Part shown: one piece after another, positions 1 through 5,585 of the stretch
Position numbering within the stretch: the stretch's first letter is position 1
Layout of the letters: each line of letters starts with the position of its first letter
Assembly: GCA_029256865.1 (NCBI GenBank)
Contig: JARIEH010000183.1
Coordinates: 1-5,585 of the forward strand
Direction: 5' to 3'
DNA: 5,585 nt
Source: Psychrobacter sp.
GTDB lineage: Bacteria > Pseudomonadota > Gammaproteobacteria > Pseudomonadales > Moraxellaceae
Position numbers and translations under genes: made by a program
Notes under the pieces: model-generated
Databases searched by the model: none
The model's input: the letters and a program-made list of their open reading frames with translations, nothing else
Told to the model about the DNA's origin: nothing

Positions 1-1
1 A

Positions 2-1066
2 GCTTTATTAGCCATGGCTGTCGGCTTGGCGCTTGCAAGCTGTAGCAACTCGGAAAACGCTGCTACGGACAACACTGCTAGCAGCAACGAAACCTTAAAC
101 TTGTATAACTGGTCTGAATATATGCCACAAGAAATCCTTGATGGTTTTACCAAAGAGACAGGGATTCGGGTCAATTACACCACTTTTGACTCTAACGAAG
201 CGATGTATGCCAAGCTCAAGCTGCTCGACGACTCCAGCCAATACGACCTAGCGATTCCCTCGACTTATTATGTCGAAAAGATGGCTAAAGAAGGGCTATT
301 GCAAGAATTAGACAAATCAAAACTCAGCAACTTCAAAAACCTTGACACCTCCTTTACCAATACCAAGGTAGATCCTGAAAATAAATACTCAATCCCTTAT
401 ATGTGGGGCAGCACGGGTCTGGCCATCAATGGTGATACCGTCGATCCTGCGACTGTCAATAGCTGGAACGATTTATGGCGTCCAGAGTTTAAGGGTCAAG
501 TCATGCTGATGAATGACATGCGTGAAGTGTTTGGCATGGCGCTACTCACCCTTGGTTATTCGGGTAACAGTACCAACTCCGACGAGATCGAAGCCGCTTA
601 TAATAAGCTCACCACCTTGATGCCAAATGTCAAAACCTTTAACTCAGATGCTTCACGTATGCCCTATATGGAAGGTGAGACCTCAGTTGGTATGAGTTGG
701 AATGGCGAAGCTATTATAGCCAATGATGAAGGTCTGACCAGCTTGGTTTATAAATATCCCAGCGAAGGGGCAATCTTATGGATGGACAATTTTGTCATTC
801 CAAAAAACGCCAAGCAGGTCGATGCAGCGCACAAGTTTATCGACTATCTACTGCGCCCTGAAAACTCCAAAATTGTCAGTGAGGAGATCGGTTATGCCTC
901 ACCAAATATCGCGGCACGTGAGATGATGCCAGATGAGGTAAAGAACAATCCTACGATTTATCCTTCTAAAGAGGTGCTGGCCAAAGCTGAGTTCCAAGAA
1001 GATGTTGGTGATGATGCTTTGCAAGTCTATCAGCAATATTGGGATAAGCTAAAAACAGGGCGTTAA
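2..1066 (+). CDS. potD: Spermidine/putrescine ABC transporter substrate-binding lipoprotein PotD (5' end missing)
   Basis: Periplasmic solute-binding protein that hands polyamines to the PotABC inner-membrane importer. The frame is open to the left edge (GCT TTA TTA GCC before the ATG at 14), so that Met lies inside a signal peptide and the true start is outside the window. Numbering from that Met, the hydrophobic stretch ends in a lipobox LASC (residues 7-10), giving a lipid-anchored Cys10, followed by a Ser/Asn/Thr-rich linker and then the mature domain from about residue 27. The text matches E. coli PotD closely throughout (YNWSEY, PSTYYV, NKYSIPYMWG, REVF, GEIGY-like and NxAAR segments). 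The polyamine-contacting residues known from E. coli PotD all have counterparts: W33, Y36, S83, Y85, D168, E171, W229, W256, D258 and Q328. This favours PotD over PotF. The C-terminus ends in KLKTGR, as is usual. Transport partners are not visible; they may lie upstream. A strong terminator follows 44 bases after the stop. Confidence 0.95.
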   Translation, partial: ALLAMAVGLALASCSNSENAATDNTASSNETLNLYNWSEYMPQEILDGFTKETGIRVNYTTFDSNEAMYAKLKLLDDSSQYDLAIPSTYYVEKMAKEGLLQELDKSKLSNFKNLDTSFTNTKVDPENKYSIPYMWGSTGLAINGDTVDPATVNSWNDLWRPEFKGQVMLMNDMREVFGMALLTLGYSGNSTNSDEIEAAYNKLTTLMPNVKTFNSDASRMPYMEGETSVGMSWNGEAIIANDEGLTSLVYKYPSEGAILWMDNFVIPKNAKQVDAAHKFIDYLLRPENSKIVSEEIGYASPNIAAREMMPDEVKNNPTIYPSKEVLAKAEFQEDVGDDALQVYQQYWDKLKTGR

Positions 1067-1110
1067 TATATAAAACTTATGTATCCGCTCTAAGTGTTCA
1101 AATTATATTT

Positions 1111-1144
1111 AAAAAAACGCTGATCCAATGGTCAGCGTTTTTTT
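1111..1144. terminator. Bidirectional rho-independent terminator between potD and the FUSC gene
   Basis: A perfect inverted repeat: AAAAAAACGCTGA (1111-1123) pairs with TCAGCGTTTTTTT (1132-1144) across an 8-base loop that can itself add a CC/GG pair. The GC-containing core is flanked by A7 on the left and T7 on the right, so each strand presents a hairpin followed by a U-tract. It sits 44 bases after the potD stop and 28 bases beyond the stop of the convergent FUSC gene, so it can terminate both. Confidence 0.9.
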
Positions 1145-1172
1145 GCATTGCCGTTAAACAAGGCTCATTTGG

Positions 1173-2408
1173 TTATAAACCCAAATCTGTATCACCACCG
1201 TGCTCTTCAATCCTGCGACGCTCACGGCGCTGATAACGCAGACCGGAAGCAGAAAACCATTGTGAATTGGTGGACTGTAATAAGTCACTTAAGCGCTGTA
1301 ATTGTGCTTGTAGCGTCTGAGTCAACCAAAAATATCCTTGCCACTCAAAAGCCAAGTTTTGTACACTGGGGTAATCCGTCACTACAATATGAGTAATAGG
1401 ACAAAATGACTGATCGCTTGGACTTCGCAGCACGGCGGCCATGTGTTGCATGGCTTCGGTGAGCTCATTTTGATAGTGAGTTAGCAACACATGGTTATTG
1501 TCATCAATCTCGATACTGGCTAAGCGCGGTGCCGCACTCAACAGTAAGTCAATCGTACCAATAATATTTCGATGGGTACGTTGAATGCTCTCAATCGTCT
1601 CTTTGTCGATACCAGATTCGCTCGTCGTTGCTGCCATATGTGGACGCACTGCCAACAGGCGCTTGTTGATTTCCTTTAATTCTTTAATCAAAGCCTTATT
1701 GACTGGTACATCAGGCATATTACTACTGGCAGGATAAGTAATATCTGGAAAACTGGTACTTTTTTCATTTCCAGAAGCTTTATATTCAGGAGTGTCTGCC
1801 TCAATATGCTCACTCACTCCTGCGTATAACTTACTACAAGCCTCAAGGTTACTGGCCAATAAAAAACGCCACATCAAAGTAGACTTCAAGGGCAGAACCA
1901 AAGTCACGGCCACCGCTACCCCTGCTCCTATCAAGATATTAAATGCTCGATACAAACCATCTGTAGCGACATTATTATGATCAGGGCTAGACACAATCAT
2001 CAGCATGGTAATCCCTGTCAGCAGTCCGATATAACCAAGTTGCCTGATGGCGATATAACCGATAATGCCGCTAATGATACCAATCAATAAATAATACAAC
2101 CACAGCCAGTTTCCTATGTCTTGGCTTAGCCATAAGAATCCTAAGCCCACTATTACCCCAAGCAGCGTCCCTAATATACGCTCCTTCGCTTTGGTATAAA
2201 TCGCGCCTTGATATTGCAGTAAGCCTAAAATAACGAACACGGTGATGGTTGCCCATTCACCGTAGGGTATATGAAAAAAACTGTTTAGCAGAAGCGCTGC
2301 TAAAACAGCGATGCCCAGACGTATTGCATGTAAGATATCAGCATGCTGATAGCGCGCATAGGGCTCAACAAGCGGTGCGGTAAATCGTTGCCAAATAGTC
2401 GGTTTCAC
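1173..2408 (-). CDS. FUSC-family inner-membrane protein (putative aromatic acid/small-molecule exporter)
   Basis: Predicted integral membrane protein of the FUSC / aromatic-acid exporter type. Numbering from the chosen start (411 aa), six hydrophobic segments lie at about 26-46, 52-68, 78-95, 101-119, 122-140 and 154-173. A cytoplasmic, helix-rich region of about 235 residues follows and ends in a very basic stretch (RYQRRERRRIEEH). The family-like membrane signature is H-AIR-LG-A near residue 27, then GEWATITVFVILG and K-R-LGT-LG (residues 50-83). Six segments plus one soluble domain is half the AaeB/YccS arrangement, which has two such units in about 650-700 residues. Start choice: the GTG at 2408 has AAAAGAGA 8 bases upstream. 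An in-frame GTG at 2450 would add 14 residues (425 aa) but has no recognisable ribosome site. Substrate unknown; members export aromatic acids or fusaric acid, so export is an inference. Convergent with potD, monocistronic as far as visible. Confidence 0.85.
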   Translation of the reverse strand: MKPTIWQRFTAPLVEPYARYQHADILHAIRLGIAVLAALLLNSFFHIPYGEWATITVFVILGLLQYQGAIYTKAKERILGTLLGVIVGLGFLWLSQDIGNWLWLYYLLIGIISGIIGYIAIRQLGYIGLLTGITMLMIVSSPDHNNVATDGLYRAFNILIGAGVAVAVTLVLPLKSTLMWRFLLASNLEACSKLYAGVSEHIEADTPEYKASGNEKSTSFPDITYPASSNMPDVPVNKALIKELKEINKRLLAVRPHMAATTSESGIDKETIESIQRTHRNIIGTIDLLLSAAPRLASIEIDDNNHVLLTHYQNELTEAMQHMAAVLRSPSDQSFCPITHIVVTDYPSVQNLAFEWQGYFWLTQTLQAQLQRLSDLLQSTNSQWFSASGLRYQRRERRRIEEHGGDTDLGL

Positions 2409-2416
2409 GCAGGGTA

Positions 2417-2424
2417 TCTCTTTT
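2417..2424 (-). promoter_or_regulatory. Ribosome binding site supporting the internal GTG start of the FUSC gene
   Basis: On the minus strand AAAAGAGA lies 8 bases before the GTG at 2408-2406. The upstream in-frame GTG at 2450-2448 is preceded by CTAACCATTATTAT, with no purine-rich block. This is the reason for preferring the shorter protein; the match to AAGGAG is imperfect. Confidence 0.45.
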
Positions 2425-2462
2425 AATGGTTGGATAAAAAATACAGTCACATAATAATGGTT

Positions 2463-2493
2463 AGCTTAACATTTATCAGCTTAAACATTTATA
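2463..2493. repeat. Two-copy tandem repeat of about 15 bp upstream of the FUSC gene
   Basis: AGCTTAACATTTATC (2463-2477) is followed directly by AGCTTAAACATTTATA (2478-2493). The units match apart from one inserted A and the last base. They lie just upstream of the possible FUSC starts, in the leader or promoter region, so paired regulator binding is possible but unproven. A simple duplication is an equally good reading. Confidence 0.6.
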
Positions 2494-2519
2494 GGGCACT
2501 TATCAAAAAATAACGCCCT
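2488..2519 (-). promoter_or_regulatory. Possible FUSC promoter -10 with overlapping hairpin/palindrome
   Basis: On the minus strand a TATAAA element (2493-2488) lies about 40 bases before the upstream GTG and 80 before the preferred start. No good -35 box is seen at the right spacing. Immediately upstream is an interrupted inverted repeat: AGGGC (2493-2497) with GCCCT (2515-2519), and inside it TTAT (2500-2503) with ATAA (2510-2513). No U-tract follows on either strand, so it is not a terminator. An operator overlapping the promoter is the more natural reading, but weak. Confidence 0.25.
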
Positions 2520-2530
2520 TTAATCTTAAC

Positions 2531-2731
2531 TCAGGCAGCACAAGGAATAATCTCTTCAAAGTTAGGAGTTGAATTGGTTTAAGACACTAGCGATCACGGT
2601 TGTCTGTCTAGCGCAACCAAATGCCTCTTAATGACTTTTACCGCATTGAGCTTACCATTTAGACCTATAACTTCAGTCGGCTGACGATTAAATAGTGGAT
2701 AACCTAGTGTTGAGTTTGAATAGTGGGCGCT
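2531..2731 (-). other. Unexplained stretch resembling a decayed reading frame in the 2451-2858 gene-poor gap
   Basis: The gap between the FUSC gene and the SPOR gene holds no convincing complete gene. On the minus strand one frame is open for 45 codons (2731-2597) and reads like protein (for example LGYPLFNRQPTEVIG and AVKVIKRHLVALDRQP). After TGA at 2596 and a further stop, the same frame resumes with NSTPNFEEIIPCAA up to TGA at 2533-2531. There is no good start codon or ribosome site, and a TAG at 2734 precedes it. This could be the remains of a gene end, part of an interspersed repeat, or chance. I do not recognise a family. The rest of the gap (2735-2794) contains only a loose palindrome, TGATAAG-A-CTTGTCA (2768-2782). 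Confidence 0.15.
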
Positions 2732-2794
2732 CTATGCTCTGCGCTTTAACGACCCTAAGAAACAGAGTGATAAGACTTGTCATAAATTCAGTTT

Positions 2795-2827
2795 AAAAAA
2801 CCCGCAAGACGACTGCCTTACGGGTTT
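2795..2827 (-). terminator. Rho-independent terminator of the SPOR gene
   Basis: Read on the minus strand, AAACCCG (2827-2821) pairs with CGGGTTT (2804-2798), and after one mismatch an inner AAG/CTT adds three pairs around an 8-base loop. The hairpin is followed by a run of T (complement of the A6 at 2795-2800). It starts 31 bases after the stop of the leftward SPOR gene and probably ends the aroK-aroB-SPOR transcript. Confidence 0.8.
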
Positions 2828-2858
2828 GCTATAAAAAGCTATAAGACTCCATAAAAAG

Positions 2859-3905
2859 TTAGTCAACTTTTTGTTCTATTAACTCTTTAATACTATCACT
2901 ATTCTTTTTGGCAGCATCACTATTTGAGCTATTACTACTCTTATCAGCATTACTAGTAGTGCTTTTTGGGGACTTAGGTGCCGGTGGTGTGGGTACTGCC
3001 GGCAGATTTTTTGCCTCTTTCTCAGACTTACCCGATGTGTCTTCTTTTTTAGACGTAGAGGTTTCTACTGTTTCTCCATCCACCGCCACTGTTCGTTCTT
3101 CGTTCACCACCAGAGTATCGGAGGTATCTTCTGACTCACGGATACTCTCTGCTTTATTTTTAGTATTACTTGACGCTTGGTTGACACTCTCGTTAGTTGC
3201 GATGTCATCAGTAGTCTCAGCCTGTTGCCGCATAGGAATCTCATTCTTAGTAGGCTGCAACCTAACCGAACGCGAACGTCTGGTACTGAGATCCTTGATT
3301 GCCTTAGGACGCTCATAGTTATCGATAATACCAACATAACGATTGATTTCTTCTGGCAATACACGGACGTTTGCAGGTAACCCAAAGTCTACCAATTTAG
3401 CTGCTCCCGCGGCTTCTTGCGGGCTATTCATCGAGCCATAAGTCAGCATATAGCGTATTTGGTTATTGTCATCACGATAACGGAAATACGAAAACTTTTT
3501 GCGATCATCACGCCCATCTAAATAGCTGACAATGACCTCATGTTCACCGACGTTCATGACCTGTACGGTCCACTTGCCTTTATTGGCCAGCAGAAAGCTC
3601 TTGTCTTTGAACTCATCAGGGTAGTTACGCAAATCACGAATGGTATCTTCAAAATTAATCGGCTGTACATCGGTATCAAGCTCATGCAGAGCGTCTATAG
3701 ATAAAGGCTGTTTCAGCTCAGTACTCAACTCCTCTGGTGCAGATATCGGGGCATTCTCAATCTTAGCACCGATTGCGGGCGTCTGACTGAACATCCAGAC
3801 CAGCGCGGTGATTACTCCAAGCAGCAACGTCATCATCAACCAAAGCAACGCTTGGCGACGATAGGACTTATTTGCAGAACGAGTCGTTGAGCTCGATGCG
3901 GCCAT
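2859..3905 (-). CDS. SPOR-domain-like single-pass membrane protein (DamX position)
   Basis: Predicted bitopic envelope protein of 348 aa. Order of parts: a short basic N-terminus (residues 1-18), one transmembrane helix (about 19-39, rich in L, M and V), a periplasmic linker (40-108), a SPOR-like domain (about 111-196, beginning KWTVQV and containing RYMLTYGSMNSPQEAAGAAK, the usual 'Y-v-r-GsF-s-eAa-a-a' region, then LPANVRVLP), and a long tail (about 200-348) rich in S, T, K, E, N and D with a proline patch LPAVPTPPAPKSPK. SPOR domains bind denuded peptidoglycan at division sites, and the gene after aroB in many gammaproteobacteria (damX) encodes such a protein, so a role in division or wall organisation is inferred. 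The match to the domain is by pattern only and is moderately divergent. Start: ATG at 3905 with AAAGGAAA upstream; a longer reading from 3965 lacks support. Unusually, the domain is internal rather than C-terminal. Confidence 0.8.
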   Translation of the reverse strand: MAASSSTTRSANKSYRRQALLWLMMTLLLGVITALVWMFSQTPAIGAKIENAPISAPEELSTELKQPLSIDALHELDTDVQPINFEDTIRDLRNYPDEFKDKSFLLANKGKWTVQVMNVGEHEVIVSYLDGRDDRKKFSYFRYRDDNNQIRYMLTYGSMNSPQEAAGAAKLVDFGLPANVRVLPEEINRYVGIIDNYERPKAIKDLSTRRSRSVRLQPTKNEIPMRQQAETTDDIATNESVNQASSNTKNKAESIRESEDTSDTLVVNEERTVAVDGETVETSTSKKEDTSGKSEKEAKNLPAVPTPPAPKSPKSTTSNADKSSNSSNSDAAKKNSDSIKELIEQKVD

Positions 3906-3910
3906 GGATA

Positions 3911-3918
3911 TTTCCTTT
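3911..3918 (-). promoter_or_regulatory. Ribosome binding site deciding the SPOR gene start
   Basis: Minus strand AAAGGAAA lies 5 bases before the ATG at 3905-3903. The protein beginning here (MAASSSTTRS...) has a normal basic N-terminus before its membrane helix. The in-frame ATG at 3965 would add 20 residues that include a second hydrophobic patch and would read through this site, so it is rejected. Confidence 0.75.
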
Positions 3919-3939
3919 AAAAAATAAAATAAAGCACGC

Positions 3940-3952
3940 TGATAATAACAGG
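3940..3952. repeat. Imperfect palindrome CTGATA-A-TAACAG in the SPOR gene leader
   Basis: The arms CTGATA and TAACAG differ from a perfect inverted repeat by one base, with a one-base centre. It resembles the perfect palindrome at 3991-4005 (same CTGATA arm) and lies between the candidate promoter and the SPOR start codon. A second copy of an operator is possible; the short length also allows chance. Confidence 0.3.
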
Positions 3953-3980
3953 ATAAAAAAACCATTCGCTGGTGAGCACT

Positions 3981-3989
3981 ATCATAACA
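3981..3989 (-). promoter_or_regulatory. Candidate extended -10 promoter for the SPOR gene
   Basis: Minus strand TG-T-TATGAT (3989-3981) fits an extended -10 (TGnTATAAT) with one mismatch. No clear -35 box lies 16-18 bases upstream, as is common for extended -10 promoters. Transcription would begin near 3974, about 70 bases before the start codon. It would allow expression independent of aroB, although no terminator separates aroB from this gene, so read-through is also likely. Confidence 0.35.
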
Positions 3990-3990
3990 C

Positions 3991-4005
3991 CTGATAGGTT
4001 ATCAG
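3991..4005. promoter_or_regulatory. Perfect palindrome CTGATA-GGT-TATCAG, possible operator
   Basis: Two perfect 6-base inverted arms around GGT lie directly upstream of the candidate -10 for the leftward SPOR gene, and 18 bases before the ATG at 4024 on the plus strand. The position would suit an operator for either direction. The regulator is unknown. There is no U-tract, so it is not a terminator. Confidence 0.35.
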
Positions 4006-4023
4006 CGTTACTAGAGGCGACAC

Positions 4024-4074
4024 ATGACTAATGAAAAACACATATATCCTACTTATCAAGAGCTAACCATTCGG
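4024..4074 (+). pseudogene. Possible 5' stub of an OPT-family oligopeptide transporter gene
   Basis: An ATG with AGAGG six bases upstream starts a frame reading MTNEKHIYPTYQELTIR. As I recall them, the N-termini of bacterial OPT transporters have the form 'YPTY-ELT-R' just before the first membrane helix, and the resemblance ends there. The frame continues without further likeness ([13 protein letters not shown]...) into the antisense of the aroB 3' end and stops at 4200, 58 codons in all. The reading is that a divergent transporter gene was lost, leaving its leader and first codons. The likeness is from memory, short and unverified; chance or a real small peptide are alternatives. Confidence 0.3.
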
Positions 4075-4108
4075 TACTTAATCACTTTAAATTTGACGAT
4101 ATCATATT

Positions 4109-5203
4109 TTATACGGTACGTTGTGACAATACCTCTGTCAGTAATGGCATGTCAAAATCGTCTGTCAGTACAGCTTGTCCTAATGACTTTAATAAAATGA
4201 GACGAATTTTTCCGCTTTTCACTTTTTTATCATGACCCATCAAATCTAGGGCCACCTCGGTGGCGATCGGTGGTGGATTGATTGGCAAATTGGCCAGTGT
4301 CAATACGCGCTTAATACGAGCCACATCATCATGACTGAGCCATCCCATTCTTTGTGACAGCTCAGCGGCTTGTACCATACCAACAGCCACCGCCTCGCCA
4401 TGCAGCCAGTTACCATAGCCTTCATGCGTCTCAATGACATGCCCAAAGGTATGACCAAAGTTTAATAATGCACGCACACCACCTTCTCTCTCATCTTGAG
4501 CAACGAGGTCAGCTTTATATTCACAGCAGCGCTTCACCGCCTCACCCAGTATTGCTAAATCCAGCGCCATCATGGCAGGTAAGTTTTGTTCAAGCCATTC
4601 TAAAAACTCGATATCCATGATTAAAGCATATTTAATCACTTCAGCCAGTCCTGCCGATAATTCGCGAGCAGGTAACGTTTTCAGCGTACTCATGTCAGCC
4701 AGTACCATCTGTGGCTGCCAAAAAGCGCCAATCATATTTTTACCTTGGCTATGATTGATACCGGTTTTGCCACCGACACTTGAATCAACCTGTGACAGCA
4801 AAGTCGTTGGGATTTGGATAAAGTTCACCCCACGCATAAAGCTTGCAGCAGCAAAACCTGCCATGTCACCGACCACCCCACCCCCAAGCGCAATCAAGGT
4901 CACATCGCGATTAAAGTGCTCTACCATTAGACTATCGTAAATCTGATTGATGCTGGCTTGGTTTTTGTATTGCTCTCCATCTGGCAAACTGCAGACTGCA
5001 ACCCGAAAGGATTTTGCTAATGGCTCTTGCAGCTGCTGCAAATATAATGGTGCAACCGTGTCATTAGTGACGATCAAGACTTGCTGACCACTGATATAAG
5101 GCGCAACCTGCGCCGCCATATCACACTTGTTGGTAATAACTATTGGGTAATCATGGCTTTGAGTATGAACTGTTAGGCCATCGTTAAATAGTGGCGTTAC
5201 CAT
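4109..5203 (-). CDS. aroB: 3-dehydroquinate synthase AroB
   Basis: Cytoplasmic enzyme of the shikimate pathway that converts DAHP to 3-dehydroquinate, using NAD+ and a divalent metal. The 364-residue length is normal. Family motifs in order: PDGEQYK (74-80); the nucleotide-binding GGGVVGD (107-113); [19 protein letters not shown] (132-150); AEVIKY (187-192); NFGHTFGH (248-255); WLHGEAV (266-272); [15 protein letters not shown] (323-337). The metal ligands of E. coli AroB (E184, H247, H264) correspond to E188, H251 and H268, all at the same offset. The active-site lysines of the KTG and DKK motifs are present, so the enzyme should be functional. The start at 5203 is supported by AGGA 7 bases upstream. 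It follows aroK with a 128-base gap and precedes the SPOR gene by 203 bases on the same strand, with no terminator on either side, so cotranscription is likely. Confidence 0.98.
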   Translation of the reverse strand: MVTPLFNDGLTVHTQSHDYPIVITNKCDMAAQVAPYISGQQVLIVTNDTVAPLYLQQLQEPLAKSFRVAVCSLPDGEQYKNQASINQIYDSLMVEHFNRDVTLIALGGGVVGDMAGFAAASFMRGVNFIQIPTTLLSQVDSSVGGKTGINHSQGKNMIGAFWQPQMVLADMSTLKTLPARELSAGLAEVIKYALIMDIEFLEWLEQNLPAMMALDLAILGEAVKRCCEYKADLVAQDEREGGVRALLNFGHTFGHVIETHEGYGNWLHGEAVAVGMVQAAELSQRMGWLSHDDVARIKRVLTLANLPINPPPIATEVALDLMGHDKKVKSGKIRLILLKSLGQAVLTDDFDMPLLTEVLSQRTV

Positions 5204-5250
5204 AAAGCATTCCTATGTTGTAAGCTCTGCTAGGTTTTTGAAAGAGAGTT

Positions 5251-5278
5251 ATTCTAAAAAATGCACGCTGCTTGAAAA
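5251..5278 (-). promoter_or_regulatory. Candidate aroB promoter in the aroK-aroB gap
   Basis: Minus strand TTTTCA (5278-5273, 4 of 6 to the -35 consensus) and TAGAAT (5256-5251, 5 of 6 to the -10) are separated by 16 bases. The predicted start is about 40 bases before the aroB ATG. The gap of 128 bases is long for strictly coupled genes and gives room for a promoter. Sequence match only. Confidence 0.3.
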
Positions 5279-5331
5279 GCTGATCTGACAGTAAAAGTGT
5301 TTTTTAGGGGCGGCTAAGCCATAAGCGATCT

Positions 5332-5585
5332 TCAACTTGGTTTAGTATCTGACTCTGCAGATTCCCCTATCGCACTATCTACCTCAGGGCTTTTAGGTGG
5401 ATAAAGCGACTCAAGATGACGCAACAACTGACTGACCATATGACGTGGATAGGTATGCCCAGTCGGCATTATAATGTGCGCAACTTCTCGATATAAAGGA
5501 TCGCGAGTGCTATATAGATTCTGCAATATTTGCCTAGGGTTTGGCTGCTGCAATAGTGGACGTGACTTATCTTTTGCAGTGCGCG
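5332..5585 (-). CDS. aroK: Shikimate kinase AroK, C-terminal part (cut by right edge)
   Basis: Phosphorylates shikimate to shikimate 3-phosphate with ATP in the cytoplasm. Only the last 83 complete codons are visible, and the frame runs off the right edge, so the P-loop and most of the shikimate site are outside. What is visible is diagnostic: RTAKDKSRPLLQ (the LID-region arginine and the RPLL motif), then STRDPLYREVAHI, the counterpart of the 'ERNPLYEEIAD' segment in E. coli AroK, with its conserved substrate-binding arginine. The final helix (HMVSQLLRHLESL) is where most family members end; here about 20 more residues follow, rich in S, E, D and P. The TTG at 5551-5553 lies inside the domain and is not the start. 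It is upstream of aroB on the same strand, the classical aroKB order. Confidence 0.92.
   Translation of the reverse strand, partial: RTAKDKSRPLLQQPNPRQILQNLYSTRDPLYREVAHIIMPTGHTYPRHMVSQLLRHLESLYPPKSPEVDSAIGESAESDTKPS

Noticed and set aside
1148..1396. 82-codon open frame on the plus strand after potD
   Set aside because: It begins just after the bidirectional terminator and lies almost wholly antisense to the FUSC coding region, with no family likeness and no ribosome site.
2598..2618. GGTTG/CAACC inverted repeat
   Set aside because: Only five pairs with an 11-base loop and no U-tract; expected by chance in spacer of this size.
2908..3318. 136-codon open frame on the plus strand
   Set aside because: It is the antisense of the low-complexity S/T/K/E tail of the SPOR gene, giving an S/L/V-rich translation with no ribosome site. 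Such repetitive codons often leave the opposite strand open.
3104..3385. 93-codon open frame on the minus strand
   Set aside because: It lies inside the SPOR gene in another frame of the same strand; the SPOR frame has the start signal, membrane helix and domain.
4075..4200. Continuation of the 4024 frame as a complete 58-residue small protein
   Set aside because: The latter half is antisense to the aroB 3' end and carries no family likeness; only the first 17 codons look meaningful.
4572..4940. Two plus-strand frames of about 60 codons each
   Set aside because: Both are antisense to the conserved core of aroB and have no supporting signals.
5312..5320. GGCTAAGCC palindrome after the aroK stop as a possible terminator
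   Set aside because: The loop is only three bases with a 3-bp stem, and the nearby T-rich run is not placed directly after a stable hairpin, so aroK-aroB read-through remains the better reading.
1..5585. CRISPR arrays, tRNA or rRNA genes, insertion sequences, defence or toxin-antitoxin modules
   Set aside because: None of the expected repeat-spacer patterns, cloverleaf sequences, transposase motifs or paired small genes were seen on either strand.

Overview
The window reads as an ordinary chromosomal segment of a gammaproteobacterium of the Moraxellaceae, most likely Psychrobacter or a close relative. This is inferred from the moderate-to-low GC content, the style of the proteins, and the order aroK-aroB-SPOR-domain gene, which is conserved in gammaproteobacteria (aroK-aroB-damX in enterics). 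No database search was possible, so the genus is an inference.

Layout: (1) The 3' part of a potD-like polyamine-binding lipoprotein gene runs rightward from the left edge to 1066. (2) A perfect 13-bp-stem hairpin at 1111-1144 ends both potD and the convergent gene on the other strand. (3) A leftward gene (1173-2408, possibly to 2450) encodes a half-size FUSC-family membrane protein. (4) About 400 bases without a convincing gene (2451-2858) hold a small tandem repeat, a hairpin and a possible promoter next to the FUSC start, a stretch that looks like a decayed reading frame, and the terminator of the next gene. (5) A leftward cluster follows: the 3' end of aroK (shikimate kinase, cut by the right edge), aroB (3-dehydroquinate synthase), and a single-pass membrane protein with a SPOR-like domain. 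The 203-base gap between aroB and the SPOR gene carries a candidate promoter, two related palindromes, and what may be the 5' stub of a lost OPT-family transporter gene on the opposite strand.

How the genes work together: AroB and AroK catalyse steps 2 and 5 of the shikimate pathway. The SPOR protein is probably a cell-envelope/division protein that is traditionally linked to them by position rather than by metabolism. PotD captures spermidine or putrescine for an ABC importer whose other genes lie outside the window. The FUSC protein is a probable exporter of small organic anions, with no clear link to its neighbours.

I found no convincing previously undescribed system. The items most worth a second look are the possible gene remnants at 4024-4074 and 2531-2731, the paired palindromes upstream of the SPOR gene, and the unusual architecture of the SPOR protein.
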